From a virus: a stretch of 26,044 bases of DNA. The translations under genes and the position numbers were made by a program. This document shows, piece after piece, positions 1 through 6,458 of this stretch. The first letter of the stretch is position 1. Every line of letters begins with the position of its first letter. The stretch lies in IMG/VR virus record IMGVR_UViG_3300037993_000022, positions 1 through 26,044 of that record. One strand, given 5' to 3'. The notes below the pieces were generated by a model, which ran no database searches, was not told the DNA's origin, and worked only from the letters and a program-made list of their open reading frames with translations.

Positions 1-57
1 GGGATGGATCAGGCTGGCAGAAACGCAAACGACGATCCAGGTGGGTGAAGGGGAAGC
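1..57 (+). other. Probable 3' end of an upstream gene, then leader of the regulator gene
   Basis: In frame 1 the first bases read as the end of an open frame stopping at TGA 46-48, directly before the AAGGGGAAG ribosome site of the next gene. Frame 2 also stays open to 142. Too little is present to name a product or to be sure which frame is used. Confidence 0.3.
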
Positions 58-549
58 ATGTCAGTTAATGCGTCACAATTACGACCGGCTGACCAGGAAG
101 AGGGGGCGGCTCCGGCGTCCGAGGGTAGTGATGCTCAAATGACCATCACGTCGGGCTTTGCGAAGTGGCTCCTGTACAAGCTGATCTTGCTGAAGGACAT
201 GGTTGACATGCTGGAGCCTCGATCGACGGCTGCTGCTCAAGAGGTTATCCGGGAGAAATACTTCACCGGTTCCAGCTCGATCGAGAAAATAGCGGTCAAA
301 AAGGCGGCAGTGAGCAGGGTAATCTGCCTGGTCGAGCGGGCGATCGCCAACATGTCGCCTGAGCAGCGCCAGGTCTACAGGCTGCGTTTCAGGTCCAGGT
401 ACAGCTATAAGGACATCATGCAGCGGGCGGCAGTGTCAGAAAGCACCCTGACAAGGCGTCTGGAGGAGATCGTCGACCTCGTGATCGTTTACGTGGGCAT
501 GGCCGATGAGGACGACATGAAGGAATTCAACCGATTTTTTGAGGACTAA
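58..549 (+). CDS. ArpU/sigma-70 region 4-like phage late transcription regulator
   Basis: 163 aa. The C-terminal half (about residues 95-145) has the look of a sigma region 4/ArpU-RinA type helix-turn-helix: a segment beginning MSPEQRQVYRLRF, then YSYKDIMQRAAVSESTLTRR as the recognition helix. Proteins of this type sit just before the packaging genes of Gram-positive phages and activate the late operon, which is exactly the position here. The N-terminal ~40 residues are low in structure and acidic. The ATG at 58 is preceded by AAGGGGAAG at good spacing. Downstream there is no gene for 400 bases but there are direct repeats and an extended -10 promoter, a plausible target. The family call rests on HTH pattern and context; the exact binding site is inference. 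Confidence 0.72.
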   Translation: MSVNASQLRPADQEEGAAPASEGSDAQMTITSGFAKWLLYKLILLKDMVDMLEPRSTAAAQEVIREKYFTGSSSIEKIAVKKAAVSRVICLVERAIANMSPEQRQVYRLRFRSRYSYKDIMQRAAVSESTLTRRLEEIVDLVIVYVGMADEDDMKEFNRFFED

Positions 550-566
550 ATTTCCAGGATCAACGT

Positions 567-666
567 GAAGGAAAATTGACGGAAACGAGATCCCTGCGAT
601 GCCCGGCATGGCTGGGTGAGCGGGGACGGCCTGAAAGAGCAGATTGAAGGAAAATTGAAGGAAACG
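567..666 (+). repeat. Direct repeats upstream of the intergenic promoter (candidate operator)
   Basis: Bases 567-587 and 646-666 are the same 21-mer with one mismatch (core GAAGGAAAATTGA, then C or A, then GGAAACG). The second copy contains two perfect tandem 11-mers, ATTGAAGGAAA at 643-653 and 654-664. They end about 27 bases before the -10 box at 694-699, where an activator often binds. That they are sites for the regulator encoded at 58-549 is inference. Confidence 0.5.
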
Positions 667-690
667 GCTGGGGGAGCGATGAAGGAAGTG

Positions 691-699
691 TGCTATAAT
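691..699 (+). promoter_or_regulatory. Extended -10 promoter
   Basis: TGCTATAAT is a perfect extended -10 (TGn plus TATAAT). No good -35 hexamer is seen 16-18 bases upstream (the bases there are GGGGAG), as expected for an extended -10 or activator-dependent promoter. The predicted start is near 706, so the transcript would enter the CRISPR-like repeat at 733 after about 27 bases. It could also serve the late operon. Confidence 0.55.
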
Positions 700-732
700 C
701 CGCGCCAGGTACAGTTTTCGGAAGATGCTGGT

Positions 733-764
733 GTCGCCCCTAACACAGGGGCGTGGATTGAAAT
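733..764 (+). CRISPR. Solitary type I-C-like CRISPR repeat (single 32-base unit, no array)
   Basis: The unit is 32 bases, the usual type I-C repeat length. It opens with GTCGCCCC, forms a 6-bp stem (CGCCCC 735-740 with GGGGCG 748-753, 7-base loop) and ends in TGGATTGAAAT. This ending is the conserved type I-C 3' end, which becomes the 5' handle of the crRNA after Cas5d cleavage. Translated, it gives the familiar spurious peptides of such arrays (VAPNTGAWIEI forward, FNPRPCVRGD reverse). There is no second complete repeat, no spacer of normal length and no cas gene in the window. A 9-base direct repeat AAGATGCTG flanks it (722-730, 767-775). Confidence 0.85.
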
Positions 765-892
765 AAAAGATGCTGCTCAGGCAGTATCTCACCCATTGGC
801 GGCGGTCGGTGCCAACCTGACCGTCGCTCCCCTACGAAGGCAGCGGGCAGGACGCTGTTGGGCATGCGCACCTCCCTTCATGAACGGGCAGG

Positions 893-926
893 CAGGCCGG
901 AGAGACTGGGGACCTCTTCCGGCCTG
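893..926 (+). terminator. Strong hairpin, possible terminator or processing site
   Basis: CAGGCCGGA (893-901) pairs perfectly with TCCGGCCTG (918-926), and GAG/CTC extends it with a bulge. Only three T follow (TTTGCG), so intrinsic termination may be weak or leaky. It could mark the 3' end of the small RNA at 706 or partly attenuate the downstream operon. Confidence 0.4.
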
Positions 927-978
927 TTTGCGCGTGTTCGGCTGCTTTAGGTGAATGACGAAAAGGGGGACGAACCGG

Positions 979-1167
979 GTGAATACAAGCGGTATGTCAC
1001 GGTACGAACTGGAGACACTGGTGAACCGGCTTGAGGAAAAGTTAGAACAAGAAAAGGCGGCGCTATCCCGGCTTCAGCAATCCTGCGCGCTCTGCCGGCA
1101 GAATGATGCCGAGGTAAGGGCGGAACTGGAGGCGCAGTTGCAGTCGTTGCGGGGCGGTGTCCAATGA
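979..1167 (+). CDS. Small coiled-coil protein, unknown function
   Basis: 62 aa if the GTG at 979 is used; AAAAGGGGG at 961-969 stands 9 bases upstream. The frame is also open from an ATG at 955, but that has only a weak site. The sequence is nearly one long charged helix (ELETLVNRLEEKLEQEKAAL) predicted to form a coiled coil, with a CALC pair in the middle. The stop overlaps the next start as ATGA. Function not recognised. The position at the head of the packaging operon suggests a small accessory protein. Confidence 0.6.
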   Translation: MNTSGMSRYELETLVNRLEEKLEQEKAALSRLQQSCALCRQNDAEVRAELEAQLQSLRGGVQ

Positions 1168-1355
1168 GTGGCAAGGGAGGGCTGATCGCAATCAGGGGCA
1201 CTGCTGGCGGTATTATCACGACGATCGACGTCGCCCGCAGCAAGGGCAAGGTCGTGCTGAAAATCGGGCATACTTACCGTTTTGGCGAGAATGTGGCAAT
1301 GACGCCTGAACAAGTGTCAGAACTGGTAGAGAAACTGAAGAAAGCGCTGCAGTGA
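1164..1355 (+). CDS. Small hypothetical protein
   Basis: 63 aa, ATG overlapping the previous stop by four bases (ATGA), so probably translationally coupled. The N-terminal half is glycine- and beta-rich (GGIITTIDVARSKGKVVLKI) and the end is a helix (MTPEQVSELVEKLKKAL). No family recognised. The next gene begins with GTGA overlapping this stop, so the three small frames are tightly packed and likely real. Confidence 0.6.
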   Translation: MSGKGGLIAIRGTAGGIITTIDVARSKGKVVLKIGHTYRFGENVAMTPEQVSELVEKLKKALQ

Positions 1356-2410
1356 AGGGGGCGACGCCGGTGGCCGAGGCTCTGCATATTTTTGACGCTC
1401 TTCCAAACTACCACGGAGACAAGCGATCGCAGGCCAGGATGGCGCGGTCGATTATGAGCCTGGTGCCGCCTGCGAATCTGGCGCCCGCTTTTGCGGACGT
1501 GTGGCACCGCAGCCAGGCCGTGGCGCTTATGGCGAAGGCGCACGGATACCGCGTCGAGGCGAACGCCGTGGGCGATCTGGCCTATATCTCAGGCCAGGCG
1601 CTGATCGCCAACAATAAGCGGACGCTTGGCCGGCATGACGTCGCCTCGCTGGTGATGGACCTGCCGGAGACGAGTAGCAAACGCGGCTTCATCGAGCGGG
1701 AGCACGCCGATCTCTTCCTGCGCAGGCACGCTCAGTACCTGGACGCTGCTGTCGAGAAAGTGCAGGGTATGGAGAACGGAGCAATGCGCCAGGCGATGCT
1801 GCTGCATCTGCTCTTCAAGCTGGTGGCGGCGCTGCAGCCGTTTAAGGTTAGCGCCGTAAATGTGAGCATTCCGGTCGAGGATAAGCGGGTCGAGCAGGTC
1901 AAGACCAAGCAATTGCCGACTGCAAAAGTGGTGCTGCGGTCGCTCACTGACACGCTGGGCGAACTGGCCGAGCAGGTCAACCGGGGCATAATCGACAACG
2001 CCAGGAAGAACGTGGTTGACATGCGGCCAGACCTGGACTTCCTGGAGCAGGTCAAGGTGGATACGGCCTACTTCGATGTGCCGGCGCTGGTGGCTGAGAC
2101 GGCAGAGGAGCACCTGCTGCTGGAGATCATCCGGGGCGAGCGTACACCGGGGAGGGACAGGCTCCACAAGGACAAGCTGCGGATACGGCTGGAGAATGCG
2201 CTTCAGGCCGCAGAGCATATCCAGACCTGGATCTTGAAGCTGGGGCCGGTAGAGGCGAGCGAACTGCAGGAGTACGCCCAGCTTGTGGCAGCCAGACGGC
2301 GGGAGCCTTTCAGCTACCGCGTGCTGTCCAGTATGGCGATCTGCAAGGATTCGCTTCCGGATGAGCGCAAGCTCGAAGGTGTGCTGATTTTGGGGAGGGC
2401 GCGGTGGTGA
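1352..2410 (+). CDS. Hypothetical phage protein, mostly helical, 352 aa
   Basis: GTG start overlapping the previous stop. The protein looks largely alpha-helical with many charged residues and no signal peptide or membrane segment. No catalytic motif is evident and I do not recognise the family. It is the largest unknown gene in the early part of the window, between the regulator and the ParB/terminase genes, where other phages carry regulatory or DNA-handling genes. Its coding quality is good: a long frame with the same base composition as the structural genes and overlaps at both ends. A role in packaging or late DNA metabolism is a guess from position only. Confidence 0.7.
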   Translation: MKGATPVAEALHIFDALPNYHGDKRSQARMARSIMSLVPPANLAPAFADVWHRSQAVALMAKAHGYRVEANAVGDLAYISGQALIANNKRTLGRHDVASLVMDLPETSSKRGFIEREHADLFLRRHAQYLDAAVEKVQGMENGAMRQAMLLHLLFKLVAALQPFKVSAVNVSIPVEDKRVEQVKTKQLPTAKVVLRSLTDTLGELAEQVNRGIIDNARKNVVDMRPDLDFLEQVKVDTAYFDVPALVAETAEEHLLLEIIRGERTPGRDRLHKDKLRIRLENALQAAEHIQTWILKLGPVEASELQEYAQLVAARRREPFSYRVLSSMAICKDSLPDERKLEGVLILGRARW

Positions 2411-2598
2411 GCTGCATACTGATGGCGAAGAGGCTCGAAACTGAGGCTGAGCAGCGAGAACTCTTTTACGAAGAGCAGGAGCAGGTCAATCTGCGGGCTT
2501 TGGCCGAGCGACTAGAAAGGGTTGGTGCTCATGAAGCTGCTAAAAGCGCTGCCCTGCTACTTCGGCGGCAAGCAGAAACTGCTGAGCCGGATATTTGA
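2407..2598 (+). CDS. Small helical protein
   Basis: 63 aa from the GTG at 2407, which overlaps the previous stop (GTGA) and lies 7 bases after GGGGAGGG (2392-2399). An ATG at 2422 is the other possible start. Nearly all helix and rich in Glu/Arg (RLETEAEQRELFYEEQEQV), so probably coiled-coil or oligomeric. Function unknown. A methylase-like stub begins inside it in another frame. Confidence 0.5.
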   Translation: MSCILMAKRLETEAEQRELFYEEQEQVNLRALAERLERVGAHEAAKSAALLLRRQAETAEPDI

Positions 2599-2644
2599 GC
2601 AGATGCCACTGCCTGGGCCGGACTGGACGCTCAGGCCATGCTGA
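2531..2644 (+). pseudogene. Truncated N-terminus of a Dam-like (D12 class) adenine methylase
   Basis: 37 aa, with ATG 9 bases after AAAGGG (2516-2521). The start MKLLKALPCYFGGKQKLLSR resembles the N-terminal motif X (F-x-GGK, S-adenosylmethionine binding) of phage and bacterial D12-class adenine-N6 methylases. The homology stops after about 26 residues at QMPLPG and the frame ends at 2642. No DPPY catalytic motif follows in any frame. A full gene would be about 250-300 codons, so this looks like the remnant of a deletion. The overlap with the end of the preceding gene is unusual and the region is AT-poor, so chance resemblance is possible. Confidence 0.42.
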
Positions 2645-2709
2645 TGCTGATTTACGTGCTGCTGGCAGTCTGGGGGCTTGCTGCAGTGGGCTGAAGGAGG
2701 CGGTCGGGG

Positions 2710-3099
2710 ATGTCTTTCGAGGTTTATGTGCCACAGGCAACCAAGCAAGGCGGACATGGCGCAGGCCAGGCTGCTCAGGCTGTCGCTGCTCAGCCGACGC
2801 CCGCACGACAGCGAAGACGCAGCATGCCGATGGCTGTCCGGCAGGGACTTCCGCTGATCAAGCAGTCGCTGATCATCGAGCCGCTGCCCTATCCGTGGCC
2901 GTACAGGTTGTGCCTGGCAGCGAGGATGCCAGCGGATCAGTGCTGGTTGTCACGCTGGCACAACTCGGTCTACAAATCGCCGACCGGCACGCTCATATTT
3001 GAGGAGGACGATTATGGGGGTTTTGAAATCTGCCCGCAAACAGGCGCTGCGGGCGGCCAGGCAGGCAGGGATCAGAAGCTGGCTGCGGGGAACTGGTAA
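2710..3099 (+). CDS. Hypothetical protein, 129 aa
   Basis: Well-placed ribosome site AAGGAGG (2694-2700) 9 bases before ATG. The first 45 residues are rich in Gln, Ala and Gly and look disordered. The middle (LIIEPLPYPWPYRLC, then SPTGTLIFEEDDYGGFE) looks like a small folded beta domain. The last 30 codons overlap the next gene in another frame and read as low-complexity, so the true gene may have been longer or have lost its end. No family recognised. Confidence 0.5.
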   Translation: MSFEVYVPQATKQGGHGAGQAAQAVAAQPTPARQRRRSMPMAVRQGLPLIKQSLIIEPLPYPWPYRLCLAARMPADQCWLSRWHNSVYKSPTGTLIFEEDDYGGFEICPQTGAAGGQAGRDQKLAAGNW

Positions 3100-3181
3100 G
3101 GGCCAGGTAATGACACGGCGGGAACGCCGAAAGATGGTTAAGGGGACGGGTAAACATGCGCAGGGCAAGAGGGATTTATAA
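3014..3181 (+). CDS. Small very basic protein
   Basis: 55 aa. The ATG at 3014 lies 6 bases after GAGGAGG (3001-3007). It is extremely rich in Lys and Arg (for example KSARKQALRAARQ and MTRRERRKMVK), which suggests nucleic-acid binding, but no fold is recognised. It overlaps the 3' end of the previous frame by 86 bases and the start of the next by 26, so one of these frames could be spurious. The ribosome site favours this one. Confidence 0.45.
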   Translation: MGVLKSARKQALRAARQAGIRSWLRGTGKGQVMTRRERRKMVKGTGKHAQGKRDL

Positions 3182-3605
3182 ACTTTTGGGCGGTCGTCTA
3201 TCAATCCCGATCGAGGGAGGCCGCACCAGGCTCGAAGAGATGTTTGGCGAACTGCTGGCGCTTCCGGGTGTGGCCGAGGTCATGGAAAAGCACGACGTCC
3301 AGGTGCTGCGGACAGGCAAGGAGCCTCTGACAGCATCGCCAATCCGGATCGTGCGGACTGAACTGCAGAACGCCTCCGATCACCGGGTGCGTGTCAGGTG
3401 TGTGTCGTGCGGCGGTCAATACATTCTGCCGCCGTGGTCTGCAGTGCCGCGGTGCGAGTGCAACCAGGAATTTATGGAGTATGAGGCGACACTGCTACCG
3501 AGCGAACCACAGTCGCATTATGGCTGCTTTATCAGGGATGGCAAACGCAAGACGCCGAGCGATTTCACAAGGGGAGCAGCAGGCAATGCCGAAGGACAAG
3601 GATGA
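3156..3605 (+). CDS. Hypothetical protein with a CxxC/CxC zinc-ribbon-like element
   Basis: 149 aa, with ATG 9 bases after AAGGGGA (3140-3146). Residues C82, C85, C100 and C102 form a C-x2-C-x14-C-x-C set (VRCVSCGGQYILPP, then RCEC) that could hold one zinc ion. The N-terminal part is a mixed helix/strand domain with no signal peptide. The end overlaps the ParB-like gene by 20 bases. Family not recognised. Zinc-ribbon proteins of this size in phages are often DNA-binding, but that is only a possibility. Confidence 0.6.
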   Translation: MRRARGIYKLLGGRLSIPIEGGRTRLEEMFGELLALPGVAEVMEKHDVQVLRTGKEPLTASPIRIVRTELQNASDHRVRVRCVSCGGQYILPPWSAVPRCECNQEFMEYEATLLPSEPQSHYGCFIRDGKRKTPSDFTRGAAGNAEGQG

Positions 3606-4524
3606 TAAGGTGAAGCAACTGCCGACAGCGATCGGTGCTATCAGGCATATCCCGCTCAACCAGATCGAACCCAACGAGTGGAATCCGAACGAGATGGACG
3701 CCAAAACCTACAGCAAAATGAAGAAGGACATTCAGCGGACGGGTTACATCCCGCCGCTTCTTGTTATGCCGATCGGCCCGGAACGATACAAGATCGTGGA
3801 CGGTTATCACCGCTGGCTGGTGGCGAAGGAATTGAACATGCAGACGGTGCCCTGCCAGGTTCTGGAGATGGACGACACCGAGGCCATGCTGAAGACGGTG
3901 CAGCTGAATTATATGCGGGGCGCTGCAGTGCCGATCAAGCTGGCGAACGTGATCCACTCGCTCAACCGGACAATGACGCTGGCCGAGATCGAGGCCAAGC
4001 TGCCGTATGAAGAAGAGGAGCTGCGGGACGACTTGGCACTGCTGAAGCTGCCGGCTGACATCGAGATAGACATGGAACGCAAGGCGGCGCAGGAACGCAG
4101 CGAGGAGCCGGTCTTCATATCGGCCGTCATATACCGGGATAAGCCTCACAGTCTGCACGACTTTGTGGAGCAGGCCATGCTGGCCAGTGAGGCGACTTAC
4201 TGCGAGATAAGGGTCAAGGTCGAGTGCAATGACCGGGACTTCGACCTGTGCGTTGGGGTGATGCAGAACCTGGCGAAGCTGGACAAGAGCAGGGCGGCGG
4301 ATCTGGACGGGGAGAACGCACCGGTGATCGTGCGGTTCGCTCTGTTCAATGACCAGGCGCAGGTGCTTGACCAGGCGCTCTGTCGGATCATTATCGAAGA
4401 GGCATTGGAGAAGAATCCTAGAGGTAGAGCGTTGGAACTCATGGCCGCCGATTTTCTGGCGGGAGCGGAACCTGAAAGGGCTGACAGTGATGGCGAGACA
4501 GAAGAAGTTCAGGCTAGGACCTAA
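3586..4524 (+). CDS. ParB/Srx-fold domain protein
   Basis: 312 aa from the ATG at 3586, chosen because AAGGGGAG (3569-3576) lies 9 bases before it; the frame is open further upstream without a good site. Residues about 18-110 are a ParB N-terminal domain: IPLNQIEPNEWNPN, an RTGYIPPLLV strand, then DGYHR (72-76), the ParB/sulfiredoxin GxxR nucleotide-binding motif. The rest is helical and acidic at the end. Phage ParB-like proteins next to terminase genes are common and may act as CTP/ATP-dependent DNA clamps or nucleases, sometimes regulating packaging or carrying out DNA modification. Which of these applies cannot be told from sequence. No ParA partner is present. Confidence 0.78.
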   Translation: MPKDKDDKVKQLPTAIGAIRHIPLNQIEPNEWNPNEMDAKTYSKMKKDIQRTGYIPPLLVMPIGPERYKIVDGYHRWLVAKELNMQTVPCQVLEMDDTEAMLKTVQLNYMRGAAVPIKLANVIHSLNRTMTLAEIEAKLPYEEEELRDDLALLKLPADIEIDMERKAAQERSEEPVFISAVIYRDKPHSLHDFVEQAMLASEATYCEIRVKVECNDRDFDLCVGVMQNLAKLDKSRAADLDGENAPVIVRFALFNDQAQVLDQALCRIIIEEALEKNPRGRALELMAADFLAGAEPERADSDGETEEVQART

Positions 4525-5002
4525 CATAGATGTGATCAAGCGGCGGGAGAAGATCCTGCGGGCGTATTACGTGCATCGTTGGTCAGCCAGGCAGATCGCC
4601 GAAGTGCTCAGCATTCCGGAAGGGACGGTCGAGAATGACCTGCGGGCAATTAGGGCATACGGCCAAAAGATTGGCGATCAGGCGATGCAGGTGCCGCTGG
4701 AGAATACGATCTTTGAACTGCAGACGGCCTACAACGAGCGACAGTCGCTGCGTTGGCAGCAGTTTCACAACGAAACGGACATCTGGGATAGGAAAGATCC
4801 AGTCAACCCTAAACTTATTCACAAGGCCGACAACCGCCTGCGGGCGCAGCTTTTAAACAACATCGCCGAGGAAGAGCGGGAATTCATCAAAGTAATGCAG
4901 ACGCTCGGCGGTGTCCACAAGGAGCCGGACAAGCTGCAAGTTGAGGAGAGCTGGGCGGACATTGCAGGTGATGTGCCGGATGAAGAAGAGACTGAAACAT
5001 GA
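4490..5002 (+). CDS. Terminase small subunit (terS-like)
   Basis: 170 aa from the ATG at 4490, 9 bases after AAAGGG (4475-4480); it overlaps the ParB-like gene by 35 bases. Residues 31-54 form a sigma-region-4-like helix-turn-helix (WSARQIAEVLSIPEGTVEND), the DNA-recognition part of small terminases. A long helical oligomerisation part follows, ending in an acidic tail. It lies directly upstream of, and overlaps, the large terminase, the standard arrangement. It should bind the pac or cos site and load the motor. The call rests on HTH, size and position, not on a specific signature. Confidence 0.7.
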   Translation: MARQKKFRLGPNIDVIKRREKILRAYYVHRWSARQIAEVLSIPEGTVENDLRAIRAYGQKIGDQAMQVPLENTIFELQTAYNERQSLRWQQFHNETDIWDRKDPVNPKLIHKADNRLRAQLLNNIAEEEREFIKVMQTLGGVHKEPDKLQVEESWADIAGDVPDEEETET

Positions 5003-6458
5003 GGAAAAGGTCAAGCTAGTCCAGCGCATGCGGAAGAATCCGGTGTGGTTCTGGCGGCAGACATTCAAGGGCAAGCCGTGGAGCAAGCAGCTGGAGATTC
5101 TGAATTCAGTCTGGAAGAACAAGATCACGGCAGCCAGGAGCTGCCACGGCGCGGGGAAGAGCTGGACGGCTGCCAGGGTCGGGATCACTTACCTGATGGC
5201 ATGGCCGTCGATCGTGGTCACGACAGCGCCCACCGGTCGCCAGGTCCGCATGATCCTCTGGCAGGAGTGGGCGCTCGCCGTAAACAAGGCAAAGAAGCCG
5301 CTGGGCGGCAGACTGCTCACGGTCGAGCACAAGATCGCCGATGGCTGGTATGCCTTCGGCTTTGCCACGGACGTGCCGGACAACTTTCAGGGACTGCACG
5401 GCAAGCGCATTTTGGTGATCGTGGACGAGGCGGCCGGGATCGAGCCAAAGATCTTCGCAGCGATCGAGTCTCTGCTCACGTCGGAGAATGCGAGGCTGCT
5501 GTGCATCGGGAACCCTACCGATCCGGACTCGAACTTTGCGAAGCTTTTCAGCGATCCGAAAGTCGGCAAGATCCACATAAGCGCTTTCGACACGCCCAAC
5601 TTTACGACATTCGGGATCACTGAGGCCGACTTCGAGACGAATACCTGGGAAGAGAGGATCACTGGCCCGCTGCCATATCCGGAGCTGGTGACGCCGGCCT
5701 GGGCATATGACAAATACGTGAAGTGGGGGCCAGACTCACCGGACTACATCGCCAGGGTCAAGGGTCAATTCCCCGAAGCTGGCGAGAACGTGCTCATTCC
5801 GCTGACATGGGTCGAGCTGGCTATGCAGCGCTGGGCCGACATGGCTGAGGGTGAGCCGCGGGAAATGGGCGTCGATGTCGCCCGTTTTGGCATGGACGAA
5901 TCAGCGCTCGCACCACGGGCTGGCCGGAAGGTCATATCGATTCAGGGTTGGCACAAGCATGACCTCATGGAAACGGCAGGCTGGGTCAAGACCGAGGCCG
6001 TGCAGCTCAAGATGGCGCAGGTCAAGGTGGACGTCATCGGAATGGGCGCAGGTGTGGTCGACCGACTTAATGAGCAGCGGCGCACACGCCCGGGGCTGCC
6101 GTTTGCCGTCGAGGGGATCGACGTCTCAAAGGCTCCGAAGAATCAGGAACGCTTTTTCGATCTGACATCCGAACTGTGGTGGAACATCCGGGACATGCTC
6201 GATCCAAATCCGGCGAGCAATCCGACACCGATCGGCCTGCCTCCTGACGAGGATCTGCTCGGGCAACTGACGAGCAGGCGCTACACGTACACGAGCACCG
6301 GCAAGGTGAGGCTGGAGAGCAAAGACGATATAAAGAAGCGGGGGCTGTCATCACCGGACAGGGCTGACGCCGTGGTGCTGGCTTTTGCTCAGCCGCTGAA
6401 GTTCCCGAGCGTGATCGGCATCTCGCTCGAAGGCACGAGCAAATTTAAGGGACGGTGA
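4980..6458 (+). CDS. terL: Terminase large subunit (packaging ATPase and nuclease)
   Basis: 492 aa from the ATG at 4980, 9 bases after AGGTG. This motor pumps phage DNA into the prohead and cuts it. A Walker A loop SCHGAGKS spans residues 54-61 and Walker B ILVIVDEAAG has D149 and E150. The C-terminal RNase H-like nuclease shows the acidic set D299 (MGVDVARFG), D351 (VDVIGMGAG) and D463 (SSPDRADAVV). Length and motif order are normal. The stop overlaps the portal start (GTGA), so the two are coupled. Function is confident; packaging type (headful or cohesive) cannot be read from the sequence. Confidence 0.95.
   Translation: MKKRLKHEEKVKLVQRMRKNPVWFWRQTFKGKPWSKQLEILNSVWKNKITAARSCHGAGKSWTAARVGITYLMAWPSIVVTTAPTGRQVRMILWQEWALAVNKAKKPLGGRLLTVEHKIADGWYAFGFATDVPDNFQGLHGKRILVIVDEAAGIEPKIFAAIESLLTSENARLLCIGNPTDPDSNFAKLFSDPKVGKIHISAFDTPNFTTFGITEADFETNTWEERITGPLPYPELVTPAWAYDKYVKWGPDSPDYIARVKGQFPEAGENVLIPLTWVELAMQRWADMAEGEPREMGVDVARFGMDESALAPRAGRKVISIQGWHKHDLMETAGWVKTEAVQLKMAQVKVDVIGMGAGVVDRLNEQRRTRPGLPFAVEGIDVSKAPKNQERFFDLTSELWWNIRDMLDPNPASNPTPIGLPPDEDLLGQLTSRRYTYTSTGKVRLESKDDIKKRGLSSPDRADAVVLAFAQPLKFPSVIGISLEGTSKFKGR

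Larger units (their letters stand above)
706..928 (+). ncRNA. Putative small RNA carrying one CRISPR repeat (Racr-like)
   Basis: This would run from the predicted start of the 691-699 promoter to the hairpin at 893-926. It contains one type I-C-like repeat (733-764) in the transcribed orientation, and no convincing coding frame covers it. Phage solitary repeat units that encode RNA anti-CRISPRs (Racr) imitating crRNA repeats are established for several CRISPR types. Here the boundaries and the function are inference. The alternative is that it is only the untranslated leader of the late operon. Confidence 0.4.

Noticed and set aside
436-792. 118-codon reverse frame across the same region
   Set aside because: It encodes FNPRPCVRGD, the reverse-strand artefact of type I-C repeats, overlaps the regulator gene, and is on the strand with no genes.
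823-854. Possible degenerate second CRISPR repeat starting GTCGCTCCCCTAC
   Set aside because: Only the first five to eight bases match well, the 3' handle is missing and the gap of 58 bases is far from a type I-C spacer. A degraded terminal repeat cannot be excluded but is weakly supported.
616-954. 112-codon forward frame over the CRISPR-like repeat, with an N-terminus a bit like CsbD (KEQIEGKLKETAGG)
   Set aside because: The frame contains the peptide VAPNTGAWIEI, a known artefact of type I-C repeats. The start has no good ribosome site and the C-terminal half is cysteine- and arginine-rich noise. The CsbD-like stretch comes from the tandem 11-mers.
2638-2694. 18-codon hydrophobic frame (MLMLIYVLLAVWGLAAVG)
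   Set aside because: Membrane-like, but it has a poor ribosome site and lies in the disrupted methylase region. Too short to support from sequence alone.
2595-3002. 135-codon frame overlapping the gene at 2710
   Set aside because: Cysteine/alanine-rich composition typical of an out-of-frame shadow. The 2710 frame has the AAGGAGG site.
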